The position numbers and the translations under genes are program-made. The notes below the pieces were generated by a model. The model had not been told where the DNA came from. It made no database searches and worked only from the letters and a program-made list of their open reading frames with translations. A DNA stretch of 64,000 bases, from assembly GCA_021442155.1 (NCBI GenBank), contig CM038217.1, forward strand, positions 145,449,643 through 145,513,642, read 5' to 3'. Source of the DNA: Cymbidium sinense (lineage: Eukaryota; Streptophyta; Magnoliopsida; Asparagales; Orchidaceae). Below are positions 11,800 through 24,099 of this stretch, piece after piece (positions within the stretch are counted from its first letter, which is position 1; each line of letters starts with the position of its first letter).

Positions 11800-12040
11800 C
11801 CCTTTTATCATAGAAAGCATCAGCAGAAGAGCTCTAATACAAAATAGTCATCCAATAGCTTATTTTAGTAAGAAGCTTTCACCATCTTTATAAAAAACAT
11901 CAACATATGTAAGAGAGTTGTATGTTATAACAAAAATAGTAGCAAGATGGAGATAATATTTGTTAGGTAATAAACTTACAATCAGAACAGATCAAAAGAG
12001 CATAAGGGAGTTAATGCAGCAAATAATTCAAACTCTTGAA
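11800..12040 (+). pseudogene. RNase H region of chromovirus pol
   Basis: The words HPIAYFSKKLSPS, STYVRELYVI and IRTDQKS are readable across stop codons. They correspond to the RNase H block that follows reverse transcriptase in Ty3/gypsy elements. Confidence 0.65.
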
Positions 12041-12239
12041 CAACAAAGATTTTAATCAAACTCTAGATATACTACATGAATATAAACCGGGATTACAAAA
12101 CAAATTGATGCATTATCCAAAACTATTTTATATGAAGAAAGCCCGCTTGATAAGCAAAAAGATTTATGTCATTCAAATAATTCAACAATTCAATAATATT
12201 TTGCAACAAATCACAGAGGAAACAAAGGTTAGTTCTGAA

Positions 12240-12955
12240 CTACAGGAACTGCACAGAAAAATATCTGACAATCCAAAATTATTCCCTAATTACAAAATGG
12301 TGAATGGGTTAATACAGTATAAAGATAGGATTGTCATAGCCCAAAATTTAGAAATCAGAAATAGTATTATAAGAGAATTACATTCAACACCAGTAGGAGG
12401 CCATGGGAGAATTCAGAAAACTTTGGCCAGAATCACTCAACAATTCTACTGGAAATATATAAAAAAAGATATTAAACACTTTGTATTAACATGCCCTATT
12501 TGTCAACAAGTCAAATATAATACTGAGGACTACAACCTTTACCTATACCACAAACCATTTGGGAGGAAGTATCAATGGATTTTATTACAGGACTACCCAA
12601 GTCTAATAATAAAATAATTATACTAGTAGTGGTTGATAGACTATCAAAATATACTCACTTCTCAGCCATACCAAACAGTTTTAATGCAACTTATATAGCT
12701 CAGATATTTATTACAGACATTGTTAAACTACGTGGCATACCCCAAGGAATAAATTGCAGAGACCCAATCTTTATGAGCAATTTTGGCAAGAATTGTTCAA
12801 GTTAAGTGAAACCACACTAAAACACAGCAGTGCATACCATCCTCAGATAGATGGACAAACAGAAGTAACCAACAGAATCCTAGAGCAATATCTAAGGAGT
12901 TGTGTATTAGAAACACCTAAAATGTGGTTACAATTCCTACCTTGGGCATAATTCT
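12240..12955 (+). pseudogene. Integrase region of chromovirus pol
   Basis: The HHCC zinc-binding module is complete: ELHSTPVGGHGR, then CPICQQVKYNT at about 12490-12525. A frame change leads to MDFITGLPKSNNK and VVVDRLSKYTHFS, carrying the first catalytic aspartate. The usual SDRDPIF block reads NCRDPIFMSNF here, so the second catalytic aspartate appears to be Cys. After another frame change AYHPQIDGQTEVTNRILEQYL holds the catalytic glutamate. The domain is recognisable but inactive as read. Confidence 0.85.
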
Positions 12956-13245
12956 CATATAATACATCAATCAATACATCCACAAAGAAAACTCCTTTTT
13001 AAATTATATATGGCAGACTTCCTCCTTCAGTAATACCTTACAATGAGAAGACAACTACCAACACAAAAGTGGAAACAGTGTTACAACAGAGGGACAGGAT
13101 GCTACAACTAATAAAAGAAAACTTACAGAAGCCCAAAAATGAAGCAAATAATGATACATAGAAGAGAGCTTCAATTTAAAGTAGATGAATTGGTGTTAAA
13201 ATACCATATAGACAAACTTCAGTCACTGGAAACCAGTATACAAAA

Positions 13246-13710
13246 TTGCAAAGAAGATACTATGACCCTTTCAAAATCCTACAGAAAATAGGGACTGTAG
13301 CTTATAAAATAGAATTGCCTGAAATAGTAAGAATACATAATGTATCTCATATATCCAGTAAGCAAGCAGTGTGGACTACAATACACCCAGCCAAATTATC
13401 AACACAATTCAGAGATGGGCAGATGCTAATCAGACCTGTAAAAGTTCTGGATCACAGAACAATCCTAAAAGGAGATCAACAGATTAAAGAAGCCTTAATA
13501 CAATGGGAAGGGTTACTACCTACAGAGGCTTCCTGGGTAGCAGAAGAAGAAATAAAGAATATTTTTTCTGATTTTGACCTTGAGGACAAGGTCAATGTTG
13601 GGGAGGGGAATAATGATATGAGTCCATATCCCAAAATAAACAATAGAAGCAAAAGGGATAGAAGAAGGCCAAATTGGCTAAAGAATTTTACAAATATACC
13701 AAAAATATAA
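13246..13710 (+). pseudogene. Integrase C terminus with chromodomain, running into 3' LTR
   Basis: This intact 154-residue frame starts with RRYYDPFKILQKIGTVAYK (the integrase 'GPY/F' module) and continues with IHNVSHISS. The chromodomain then reads ALIQWEGLLPTEASWVAEEE at about 13488-13547, followed by FDLEDKVNVGEGN. The family motif is LVqWkGlp..eaTWE. The frame crosses the polypurine tract and the LTR start at 13614 and ends about 97 bp inside the LTR. In live elements the chromodomain is thought to steer integration to heterochromatin. Confidence 0.85.
13590..13613 (+). other. Polypurine tract of LTR element
   Basis: GGGGAGGGGAATAA directly precedes the TGATATG start of the 3' LTR. This is the expected site and composition for priming plus-strand DNA. 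It also encodes part of the polyprotein end (EGNN). Confidence 0.75.
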
Positions 13711-14779
13711 CATCAACAGAGAGTAAATTACAGGCTCAGACCAGAGAGGAATAAAGAATACAATTACAAAACAAATTAACAGTTTTTACAACAACAGAGA
13801 GTAGTAGGATAAATACTTTACAGCTATAACAATATAAGATCCCAAGAACTAGACTGTACTAAATACAATAATATGCAAAATAGTTCAAAACCAAAACCAA
13901 TAGAAGCAAAGACATTAGATCATTCAATAAAGAAACCTTGTCCAGAAACTGGCCGGTAAAATACAAGGCCATAACAGAAATAACTGCCAATAGAACAAAC
14001 TACAAGCACCTAATATCCGAACGATATCCGAACGTATGAAGCAAGCTACTTATATGTAAATGTAAATTAGTTATAAAAAACATAGAAGACAGAGATCTAA
14101 GAAGAGCATAAAAAACTATAAATAGAGATGAGAAAAGCAAACAGCGGATCAAAGAAATCTTTCAAGAATCTCCTCCTTCCTTGTCTCCAGTCTAATCCCC
14201 CTTTCTCTGAGTATTTCCCACGGTGGACTTAGCCGGAATAACCCCTTAATTCGGTGGAACACTGACCATCTCTCTCTGGATCCCTTCTTCTCACAGACCT
14301 CCCTCAGGAACTTCCAAACGCTCGAATGGCCAAATGACTCCAGACCCATAGCTCCTTTCCAATTAACGAATCTTCCCCAAAGAGCTTCATCGACAGATCA
14401 AGACACCGTGAGCGCATTGGTTCGATTGACCATCCAACATAAGACGCATCAAGACCTCCGGTCCCCGACACCTGTAATCCACTAAACAAATCAGACAAAA
14501 GGAAATTAATCTACCACCACGCCCTCGAAGCACAGATCCAAGGGCAGAGACGAAATCCAACTCAATCAACGGCTCAAATTCAGAATAAGGAAAACACAAC
14601 TGAAAAGGATCCAACGGAGGAATAAAGCAATCCAAAGTACCGATAAGTCCACTGTAGCTATTCCACTCAGCCGGATTCATTTCACTCAGAGTGAGTTAAC
14701 TCACTGAACCAGACCCGATTGACTTGGGTCAGACGCAATTATTGTAATAGACTCAATTGAAGGAATTTGATCCATATCA
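13614..14779 (+). repeat. 3' LTR of chromovirus
   Basis: 1166 bp. It begins TGATATGAGTCC and ends GATCCATATCA, followed by CTTTT, the second target duplication. It matches 8514-9455 in the same orientation but keeps a segment the 5' LTR has lost. Reverse-strand open frames here (14149-14680) are incidental. Confidence 0.85.
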
Positions 14780-14784
14780 CTTTT

Positions 14785-16753
14785 CTTCTACTTTTTTGTG
14801 GGTAAATGAAGAATAAATATTATTATATTGTATGTAATAAAAATAATACAAGCAAATTGATCGGACATATACTAAAAAGATGTGACAAAGGATTAAATGT
14901 TCTATTAAGTTTTACCCTAAAAATCTTACAGATCTCCTATGCATAGTTGTAGAGACTAATAAGAATCACTTTTATATGAACTTGAAGGTGCTAAATCATT
15001 TTGATAAAGTATAACTCATGGTATCAATTCCTTCAATATTTCACTTCTGTGTGTCTGTCATGAAGAAGATTTCAACTATAGATTTCACTATATTTTGATA
15101 TAAACTAATTCAAAAGACTACGTTAAGTTTGATTTTTACATGATTGTAAATTCTAATTTGTATATTCCAATATCAACTAACAACTTATTGATTTATCTTT
15201 CTCAAGCATAGAATAACTCTTCCAATACAAGTAAAAGCTATAGATTTTAAGTTGAAAATTGGCCACATAATTAGCTAAATGGAGAACAAGATTAACTAAA
15301 CAATTTTCAAATAACATCACATCATTCAAACTATTTCATTGATAAAGAAGTTAGAATTAGATGATCATTAATTAATTCATGATAATTTGAAGCATGTAAT
15401 CTATGAAACTCATAATATTCAAGTTACAAAATGAAAAAGATAAAAGAGAGGGAAGAAAAATGTGATAGTTGATAGCTTTGTTTGCAAAATTATCTTGAAT
15501 TAATCTTCTTCTTAGTGTTCTTCTCCTTCTAAATCCCCTTTAATGGCTCCTTTTTTTCTATCTAAAAGCCTTTTTTATTTCTATTTTCCCCCTTTTATCC
15601 TCTAACATCACTCTTCAAATTAAATCACTAAAAACTCTTTTAGTTACAAGACAAAAAAATATATCAGGATGAAATGGTTTTGTTTGGAAGAGCCATGACA
15701 CCTATTTTAGTGGCACCTCTGCCCTTTAAGTACCATAGTGCTAAACAATATACTACCTTAGAGTTTTAGCTTAAATATAAGAATTTACTCCCTTTTTTCT
15801 TTTATAACTTCATTTTCTTACTTCTTGTGTTCATCTTTATTCTTAATCGTACTATTATTATTGCCATCTATATCAAAATATACAAATTTCATGAATTTAT
15901 TATAGAATTTATTCATTTCTCTTGAAAATGAATTAATTTATTATGATATTTTATGACTAAGACTTACTAATCAATGCACTATAGATACTTACATGCTATT
16001 CAAGTCAATATTTCAAAGCATCTTCAACTTAATGGTTACTGATATAATAATCTCATATTTGAGTTTTTATTTAATGGACATTAATATTAGTCAATTATTT
16101 TGAAGACACTCAGTCTATGTCATAATCAAATACTCGCTTGAAGACTATTCTAGGAGATTACTTACTCCTTTACTTAAAAAAATAGCTAAAAACATAGTGA
16201 GCTTGGCCTTGATTAGAGAAGGAGGATAGACTTATATATATAATCCTATCTTGTTTGGGTTTAATTGGTGGTGCTAATTTGCAGTGGATAATTTTAATGT
16301 TGGTTGGTCAACTAAAAAGGGTCAAAGACATCATAAGCATGAATCACATCATATGAAACATCTAGTAATACTATAGCCTAGCTAAATTTATTTTACAATA
16401 GAAACTTGTTAAATTTTGTCGTCTAATTTTACTGATAGTACTTAAATACAGTATTTACTATAGTAGTGTGAATTGATTCAAGTTTATAAGTAAGGATGAG
16501 AGGATGAGTAGATGACCACGGGTGTAAATGAGCCAAATCCTTATTCGTGTTCGACTCATTTGAAAATTGCTTTGTTCGTATTCGAAATGGCTCAAAATTT
16601 TATTGTCTGTGTTCGGCTCGAATTGTTCGAAATTGCTTGTATCAGCTCGAAATGCAATAATCCAAAAAATCTATAAGAGAGAGGATTCTAACCTGGCCAA
16701 TTTTTTGCATAACAAAAATTTTAACTACTAAGCAATGCTTGCAATTGTAATTA
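14785..16753. other. Intergenic, no gene recognised
   Basis: AT-rich text without a convincing frame. A segment at 16515-16660 repeats words such as TTCGTGTTCG, GGCTCAAA, GGCTCGAA and GCTCGAAAT. It resembles the decayed ends of a plant repeat, but no paired terminus was found. Confidence 0.5.
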
Positions 16754-17192
16754 GGGGTGTATATTTGGTTGATTTGGATGGATTGGATGATAAATTTTTA
16801 AAATCAATTGGTTTTGGATTCCTAAAAATATTGAACCAAACCATAAATATAAAACCAAACAAATCAATAACAATTTGGTTTTATTTTGGTTTGGTTTTGA
16901 TAAACTAAGTACATTTAAAAAATATTTGCATAATATTTTATCAGATAACAAATGAATAGTAGTTTATATTTATAATTTTTACTATCTTATAATATATAAA
17001 TTAATAATACCGTATATCATATAATTACTTTGATTTGTTTTCCATCCAAAATTTTATTTAACAAACCCATCCAAAATCCAAAAAAAAGTTTTTCATTAAT
17101 TAAAACTAAAATCCAAATTATTAAGTTCAAAACCAACCAAATTACTAAAAAATTTTGATTGGTTTGATTTTTTAAAAAATAATGCACACCCT
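16754..17192. mobile_element. MITE with short inverted ends
   Basis: 439 bp. Ends are GGGGTGTATAT at the left and ATGCACACCCT at the right, inverted copies of each other. The word AATTA flanks both sides (16749-16753 and 17193-17197). The interior is rich in TTTGGTTTGG and its complement ACCAAACC, so the element can fold back over much of its length. No coding capacity. The superfamily is uncertain. Confidence 0.65.
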
Positions 17193-17193
17193 A

Positions 17194-17321
<128 letters not shown>

Positions 17322-17328
17322 TTGTATA

Positions 17329-17367
17329 TAATAATAGTAATAATAATAATAATAATAATAACAATAA

Positions 17368-17424
<57 letters not shown>

Positions 17425-17425
17425 T
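17329..17425. repeat. (TAA)n microsatellite
   Basis: TAA/AAT trinucleotides continue from the preceding GT run, then switch to ATT. A reverse open frame of repeated Leu and Ile here is only a translation of the repeat. Confidence 0.95.
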
Positions 17426-17429
17426 AATA

Positions 17430-18360
17430 TAATATAATATAATTTATTATTTCTGACATCAAAATAAATGATCATTAATATCTCGTTATAAATCGAGTTT
17501 ATAAATATTAGATTTCAGTAACTAACGAAGTCGAATAATTGTTCAAACAACGATTTTGATAGACTACTACACATTCAATCATTTGCTTAATAATTTCTAA
17601 TAATCTCAAATCCAAAAATTTCTCTCATCTTTTCTTTATATCTTAATCATTATTAATGTCGTGCTATTGTCTATGAATTATTTTGAATTTAGAAAATATC
17701 ACAAAGTCAAAATTCAAATAAAAGTTGATTAAAATTAATTATAAATATCAATTTTTTCTCTTCCTAATTTTTACATAAAAAATATAAATTTTTTCAAACA
17801 TATTATCTAATTTTTATGCATTTATATATCTAATATTCAAAATTTAATATTTATTTACGTAATATTTTCTTATATTTAAAAATATATATTTTTAATTTAA
17901 AAAATAATGATAAAAATATTTTTAATATGATGTTAAAAATTTAGATTATATATATATATATATATTAAATTTTAAATATTAAAAATATAAGTACATAAAA
18001 TTTATATAACAGATATATAAATCCTCAAAAAAAAATATTCATCAATTTCATCTTCCCATATTATTTGGCATGCTTCATTAATCATGAAAATTAGCGTATT
18101 ATCCTCGTAGTTATAGTACACCGAACAGGCGTCCTCTGATTCTGAAAGCGAATTTTGTTATTAAAAAAAAAAGAAAGAAATGCTGTCTTAGAAGCATAAT
18201 TGTAGATTAGTACACTTTCCACACTGTTAATTTTCTGTATCATCATCAACTTCTGCCGTCCGATCTGGCAGAATCCCCACCGCTGTTCCAGGCTTCCAGA
18301 CATGTTCTCATAATTTATCTCCCCAATTGACTGGAGGAATGGGAGAGACGCAGCCACCTT
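17430..18360. other. Upstream flank of clathrin gene
   Basis: AT-rich to about 18060, then more balanced base use near 18200-18360. No gene is supported. The reverse open frame at 18091-18357 has no family features and lies in the promoter-proximal zone. Confidence 0.5.
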
Positions 18361-18370
18361 TGTTCCTCAT

Positions 18371-18464
18371 TATATATCTCTCTCTTTTCGCCGGAATTCC
18401 TCCTTCCTCCGCGTCAGATCCGACGGAGACCTAAACATAGTCAGAGCCGACTATTCTCATCAAC
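18371..18464 (+). promoter_or_regulatory. Putative core promoter and leader of clathrin gene
   Basis: A TATATAT box at 18371-18377 is followed by a CT-rich run (TCTCTCTCTTTTCGCC), common near plant transcription starts. The start codon lies about 90 bp downstream at 18465 in the context CAACATGGCT, which has the favoured G at +4. The transcription start itself cannot be fixed from sequence. Confidence 0.5.
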
Positions 18465-21400
18465 ATGGCTGCCGCCAATGCCCCTATCACCATGCGAGAA
18501 GTCCTGTCGGTGAGCACTTTCATTATTCTTGAATTATCATTTAAGGGATCTCTTAAAGATCTCGGATCCATTGGTTTCGATCTGGACCCCGTGGTTTTGT
18601 GTTCGGAAATGCACCATTGTTGTGTTTTTTAGCTGTATATGGGATATATCTGGGTTTTCAACCATGCGCTATCTCTCTGTTTTTTTTTTACATATATTTT
18701 TTTATTTTTATAATTTTACTCGCAGCTTCCTAGCCTTGGTATCAATCCGCAATTCATTACATTCACACATGTTACGATGGAGTCGGATAAGTATATTTGC
18801 GTCAGGGAGACCTCTCCGCAGAATAGCGTGGTGATTATTGATATGAGCATGCCGAATCAACCACTGAGGAGGCCGATTACTGCAGATTCAGCTCTTATGA
18901 ATCCTAACAGCAGGATTCTTGCACTAAAAGGTACCGGCGATTTCCTTCTTAGTTGGAATATGTAATGATGTGATGTTCTCGAGTATTTGATGCTGCCCCC
19001 AACTTTAAAATGGGTGGTGGGAGATTATTTTTTGGTAGCTGGTTTTTGGTCCATCTACTTTGTATGGTCTTCATGTGTTCATTGATGGGGGTAATAAAGA
19101 AAACAGAATGTTATTGAGAGAGATTTGTGGAGTACTTTATGTATTTGTAAACAACGTAGCAAAGGATAATCTATCTTCATATGCTGATTTTGTTTATGTG
19201 GATTTGTAGTTGTTTCCTCTTCGAAGTTATGAATTTGTTATGGTATGTATGCAAATCTTCTTTAAAATTAATGCATGTATTTTGAGAACACATACTCTTT
19301 GCTTGAAGAAGGGGCTTGGTTGTACGGGAGAAACACTGGCGTTATCATGTAATTACTATAGCTGTTTTATTTATTTGATAAATTTCACCTTTCTTGGAAC
19401 ATGCTGTGTAGTATTTCTTCTTCCTTGAGCTGAACCTTGAACATTGATATATACTATTATATGGTTTTTCAAATTGATTGCAACATGTATCTGTTTCATG
19501 TCCTTGATTTATTTCAGTTAAGTGTAGTTCTAGGAATTAAGTGATCATAATTATTTTTTACATCCATGTTGTAACAAAATTGATATATTTCTAAATTAGA
19601 TGGTACAGCTACCTTTTTCTTTCTTATCGTTGTTCTTCAAGTTTTTCCTATGCTTTCCCATCATTTTCGGAGGATGATTGGTATAGAATAACTTTATGCC
19701 AGTTTGATGTGGCTTATTATTTTTCAATTAAATAGTGAGAATAGTGAGAATTGAGGTCACGTACTATACTTTTTTCTTTGATGACTTCAATATTACAAAT
19801 TTTGGAAAAGAATTTTCCTTTATTAAACTTACTGCTTGCTATATTGCTAATATTTCTGGAATTGTAAATATTGTAATTGTTGCTGTTGTAGCTATTATTT
19901 TAGTTGTATTTGTTCTTGCGCTGCAATCAATGATTTCATAAATGACAAATTTGTTGTGTTTAATGGCACAGTTTTTATTTTCTTTTTGCATGGTGATATG
20001 TAACAGATACCATGAAACTTGAAGGTTGTTTTTCCAAGTCATCTTGGCTTTAATCAGAAAGGGAGAATTAGATGCATCCATTAACATGATCATATTTTAC
20101 ACATATTGAGCAGAATGACCCATATATTTGTGATTTTTGAGCTCTTGTGCTCATTAGACTTTTTGTTATTTAAAGTTGTCAAACTAGAAAGTTGTTGGCA
20201 TCATCGTTACCAACATTTAAGGCTGTAGAATGAAGGTAAAATTGATACCAAGTTCAATCTCCAAACTTGTTTCTGTACAGTAACCGTTATTTAGGAATGC
20301 ACCCTATAAAAGAGACAGCATAATACTTAAAGGAACTAAGAACCAACAACAACAACAACAACAACAACAACAAATAACTTTTAATCCCACTAGTTCCTCA
20401 CATGAATCCTTCGCTCCATTGTCCTATTATGTGTCAAAATCTCATCTAATTCAAGTATACTAAGATCATTATTTATACATCTTAACCAAGTCTTTGCCTA
20501 CCTCTACCTTTCTTAACATAAGGCAAATCTGTCATCTATCAATCTCATGGATAGTGACGCTTTATGTGGCCAAACCATCTAAGCGAATTCTCCTAATCTT
20601 ATCTACTTGGAGTTACTCCAACTTTTTCAACATACTATTTTATTCATTCTCTAAGAGTAAAGCCACTCATCCACCTAAGCATCCTCATCTTCGTGAACAC
20701 TTAACTGTCTTATGCTTTTATTGGCCAACATTCTGCACCATGTTTATCATGTGTCTTACCACCATCTTATAAAATTTTTTTTTTTTAACTTTTTTCTATC
20801 ACATAATCGCAGCATTCCTCCACTTCAACCATCCAACTTGAATTCTACTAATAACATCTCCATCTATTTCACCATCATTTTGGACAATGAGCCTAAATAT
20901 CTCAATCGCCATTTAATGACTTGATCACCTAAAAGCCACAACATCACTAAAAACTTCTACAACTAAAATTACACTCCATATATTCGCTTTAGATCTACTT
21001 AAATAAAAACCTTTGATTCTAAAGTTGACCTCCATAAGTTGTTGGACTCCTCTAGTCTTATCAAGAAGAAGAATGTCAAGAAAAGACATACACCAAGGTA
21101 CATCTTCTTGTAAATGCCTAAGAACATCCATAACTAAAGTAAAAGATAAGGCTTAATGTTGATCCTTGATGTAATCCAACCTAAATAGGAAAATATTTTG
21201 TCAATCCTCCTTGTGTTGGACACAAGTATGCCTCAAGTATACATATCCTTAATACTTGAATATAACCAATATTAACTCTTTTCATTCTAGAACTCTCCAA
21301 AGAACATCTCTTGAGACTTTATCATGCTTTCTAAATCAATAAATATCATAGTAGATCCTTACTTTCTTATGCTTCTATCAACCCTCTTAACAAATGTATA

Positions 21401-24099
21401 GCATCCATAGAGATCTTGCATGAAACCAAATGATGGAACTTCAGATCACATCGTAACCTATGCTTAATTATTTCTCCCATAATTTTAATGTATGGCACAA
21501 ACTTAATTCTCTATAATTTGCACATTTGTGTATCATCACCTTTATTCTTAAATATAGAACCAATAATTCTTTTCTCCACTCATCCATAGTCTTTAAAATA
21601 ACATTAAAGATTTGTAGCAAGAAATTCTGATCTCTAAACATTTCCACACATCTATTGGAATATTATCCGGTCCTACAACTTTTCCACATTTCATTTTCTT
21701 TAAAGCTATTAACTTCGATTTACTAATACGATGATAGAAATGAAATTTCTATTATTGTTTGGGTATTAATATTGAAGTTTCTTCTTCATTGAAAAGTTTA
21801 TCAAAATATCTCATCCACCTATTAACATCTTTTCTAGATTTATTATTTTCATCATACTAACAAAATGTTTTATTCTCCTTCTCGCTTGCTAACTTATACA
21901 TACATCTTTCACTCTTTGGTCTAATCTATCAGATAAATCAAGTAAATTATATATGCATCCATTACATGACTTTATATCTTTTCCCAATACATCTAAATGA
22001 CCAAGTTTTATAACAACGCTTTATTTTATCTTTTCTTTCACTGACATCATACCAACATTCTTATTAGAAGTTTTTTCCTTTTGATTCTCCAAGCAAATCT
22101 TGTTTCCACTGATATTTTTTCACATAAAGATCTTTATGAACACCCCAAATTCTAATATCTAAGAACCAACCTGGGATTTTCTTAACAACCCTGCTGTCTC
22201 ATAATTGCTTCACAGTGAGAGCTTTTATTTCGATTTTAATTCAAGTTGAGTTATTTACTGTGTTAATTTTGGAGTTTAAATCTTTAAAGGTATCCTTCTA
22301 GCTAAGTGTAGAATAATCTGGATATTCATATCTAACATATGTGATATACAGCATTGATGTCTTTTTGGAGTGATTTTACTTTTTTCATTGGAAAAATGAT
22401 TTACCTATCTCTTCACTGATCAATAACGTGGTTGGTAATTTGCCATTCAATTGTATGCAACAATTAGCAAATGACTCTACTAAAAATTAAAGGCATTGTA
22501 GCAACTGCTTGTGTTGGTTAGCTTGAGAAACATGGTAAGGCTACACTAGGTATCTAGGTAATTTTTGCCGCAGTATACTGGATTAATCTTTGTAGGTATA
22601 CTTTGTGTGAGCACTTGGAAACTACAGTCAGTGTAAGGCATCTCACTGCAGCTCCATATTCTTTGTTTACATTTAAGTGAAATGAATGCATGTGCAAAAA
22701 TAGTACCTTTAGCATCACGATAATGAACAACAATGTTGCAATCAGCTTGAAGAAGTTCTATTTTGAAATTGGAAGTTGGATCAGTACCCTTTCAACCATT
22801 AATGTCTTTAGGAACTTCAATTTTTTGCAAGAACTGCAACTATTTTTGGTCAACTATATGATACCTCGTCTTCCTTTCTTTCAAGAAGAGTACTAAAGCT
22901 GTCAGTAGAAGTCATGGCAATTTTGATTTGGCAAGTTTTGAGATGATCAGAAGGATTTGAGAAGATTGATTATTACCTGTCATTGCCGATTAAATCCATA
23001 AATCTTGCTGAAATCATGTCCAATCAATATGAAGGATAGCCTGACAATTTTTTTTAATTTCTTGACTATGTGTCTTAACTATTAAACTGAGCCATTTTAA
23101 CTGTTTAAGTGGTATTGTTGTCTGTTGAGCTTTTTTTTCTGCATATATGTTTAGCACTTGTTGCAAGTTTAACCAAGAGAAATGACATTTGCTTTATATG
23201 ATTATGTTTTTTTTTTTTTTCAACTTACTAGCATGCGGCCAATAAAATTTTTCTCTTAATCAGGAGGCAGTGATGTTTTTAATATAAAATGGAACTAATT
23301 TAGCTAACAAATAATTAGTTCAATCTATGAATTCCGTGACACCATAAAATGTCCCATTATTGTGACAGAGGGCAAAACTATGAAAGAGAAATGAATTTTC
23401 ATATCCAGCCATCGTAGGAGTGTCTAGGTACAATCTAAATATGTTGCGGACATGCTTCTGAGACTTTCTTTTTGCTATTAGAAGGTTAAATGTCTTTTTC
23501 TTTTTTTCTTTCTCTCACCGAGGTCTGTCTTGTTGTTTTGAATGGTTGTCAGTTCTTTATCATTGTAATTTCCTTAATATGCAGCTCAATTACCTGGAAC
23601 TACTCAGGACCACCTGCAAATATTTAATATTGAGATGAAGGCTAAAATGAAATCGCATCAAATGCCTGAGCAGGTAGTATGCTACTTGCTTCAAAAGGAT
23701 ACTTGTCAAGATGTCTTCTTTATGTAAAGTTCTTTTTGCACATGTTTTCTTCTCTCATTTCTGAACTGATTTCTTTGATGCGTCTTGAGATATTCAGATT
23801 GTCTTTTGGAAGTGGATAACACCAAAGATGTTGGGGTTGGTTACACAAACATCTGTTTTTCACTGGTCAATAGAAGGTGAATTTTCTCTTATAGCATGAT
23901 CTACATGTTACTGTTTCTGCCAGTTTGCATCTCTTTAACAGCATAAATTCTTGTTTTTATTTTTGATTCAGGTGATTCTGAGCCAGTTAAGATGTTTGAC
24001 AGAACAGCTAATTTGACAAACAATCAGATTATCAATTACAGGTGTGACCCATCAGAAAAGTGGCTAGTTCTTATTGGCATTGCACCTGGTTCCCCAGAG
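18465..24099 (+). CDS. CHC: Clathrin heavy chain exons 1-5: N-terminal propeller, first part
   Basis: 182 codons. The terminal domain is a seven-bladed beta-propeller that binds adaptor 'clathrin-box' peptides. Visible landmarks are [52 protein letters not shown] and [13 protein letters not shown]. Junctions fit in phase: the codon for Ala is split at 18930/23585, the codon for Gly at 23876/23972, and the last exon ends between codons. Intron 2 (18931-23584) holds a reverse LINE remnant. The next expected residues (RPQLVKGNMQLF in homologues) are not found downstream. Confidence 0.93.

Larger units (their letters stand above)
8514..14779 (+). mobile_element. Ty3/gypsy chromovirus LTR retrotransposon, inactive
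   Basis: The element has two similar LTRs (8514-about 9455 and 13614-14779). The 3' LTR starts TGATATG and ends CATATCA, an inverted pair. The 5-bp word CTTTT stands directly before the left LTR (8509-8513) and directly after the right one (14780-14784), as expected for integrase-made duplications. Between the LTRs the + strand keeps the gypsy order: gag, protease, reverse transcriptase, RNase H, integrase, chromodomain. The chromodomain at the integrase C terminus places it among chromoviruses. Stops and frameshifts occur throughout. The 5' LTR is shorter than the 3' LTR by deletions near its end, and no clear primer-binding site is visible after it. The insertion is therefore old. Confidence 0.93.

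Noticed and set aside
18091..18357. Reverse 88-residue frame just upstream of the clathrin start, possible divergent gene
   Set aside because: No domain, signal or codon pattern supports it, and it lies in the presumed promoter.
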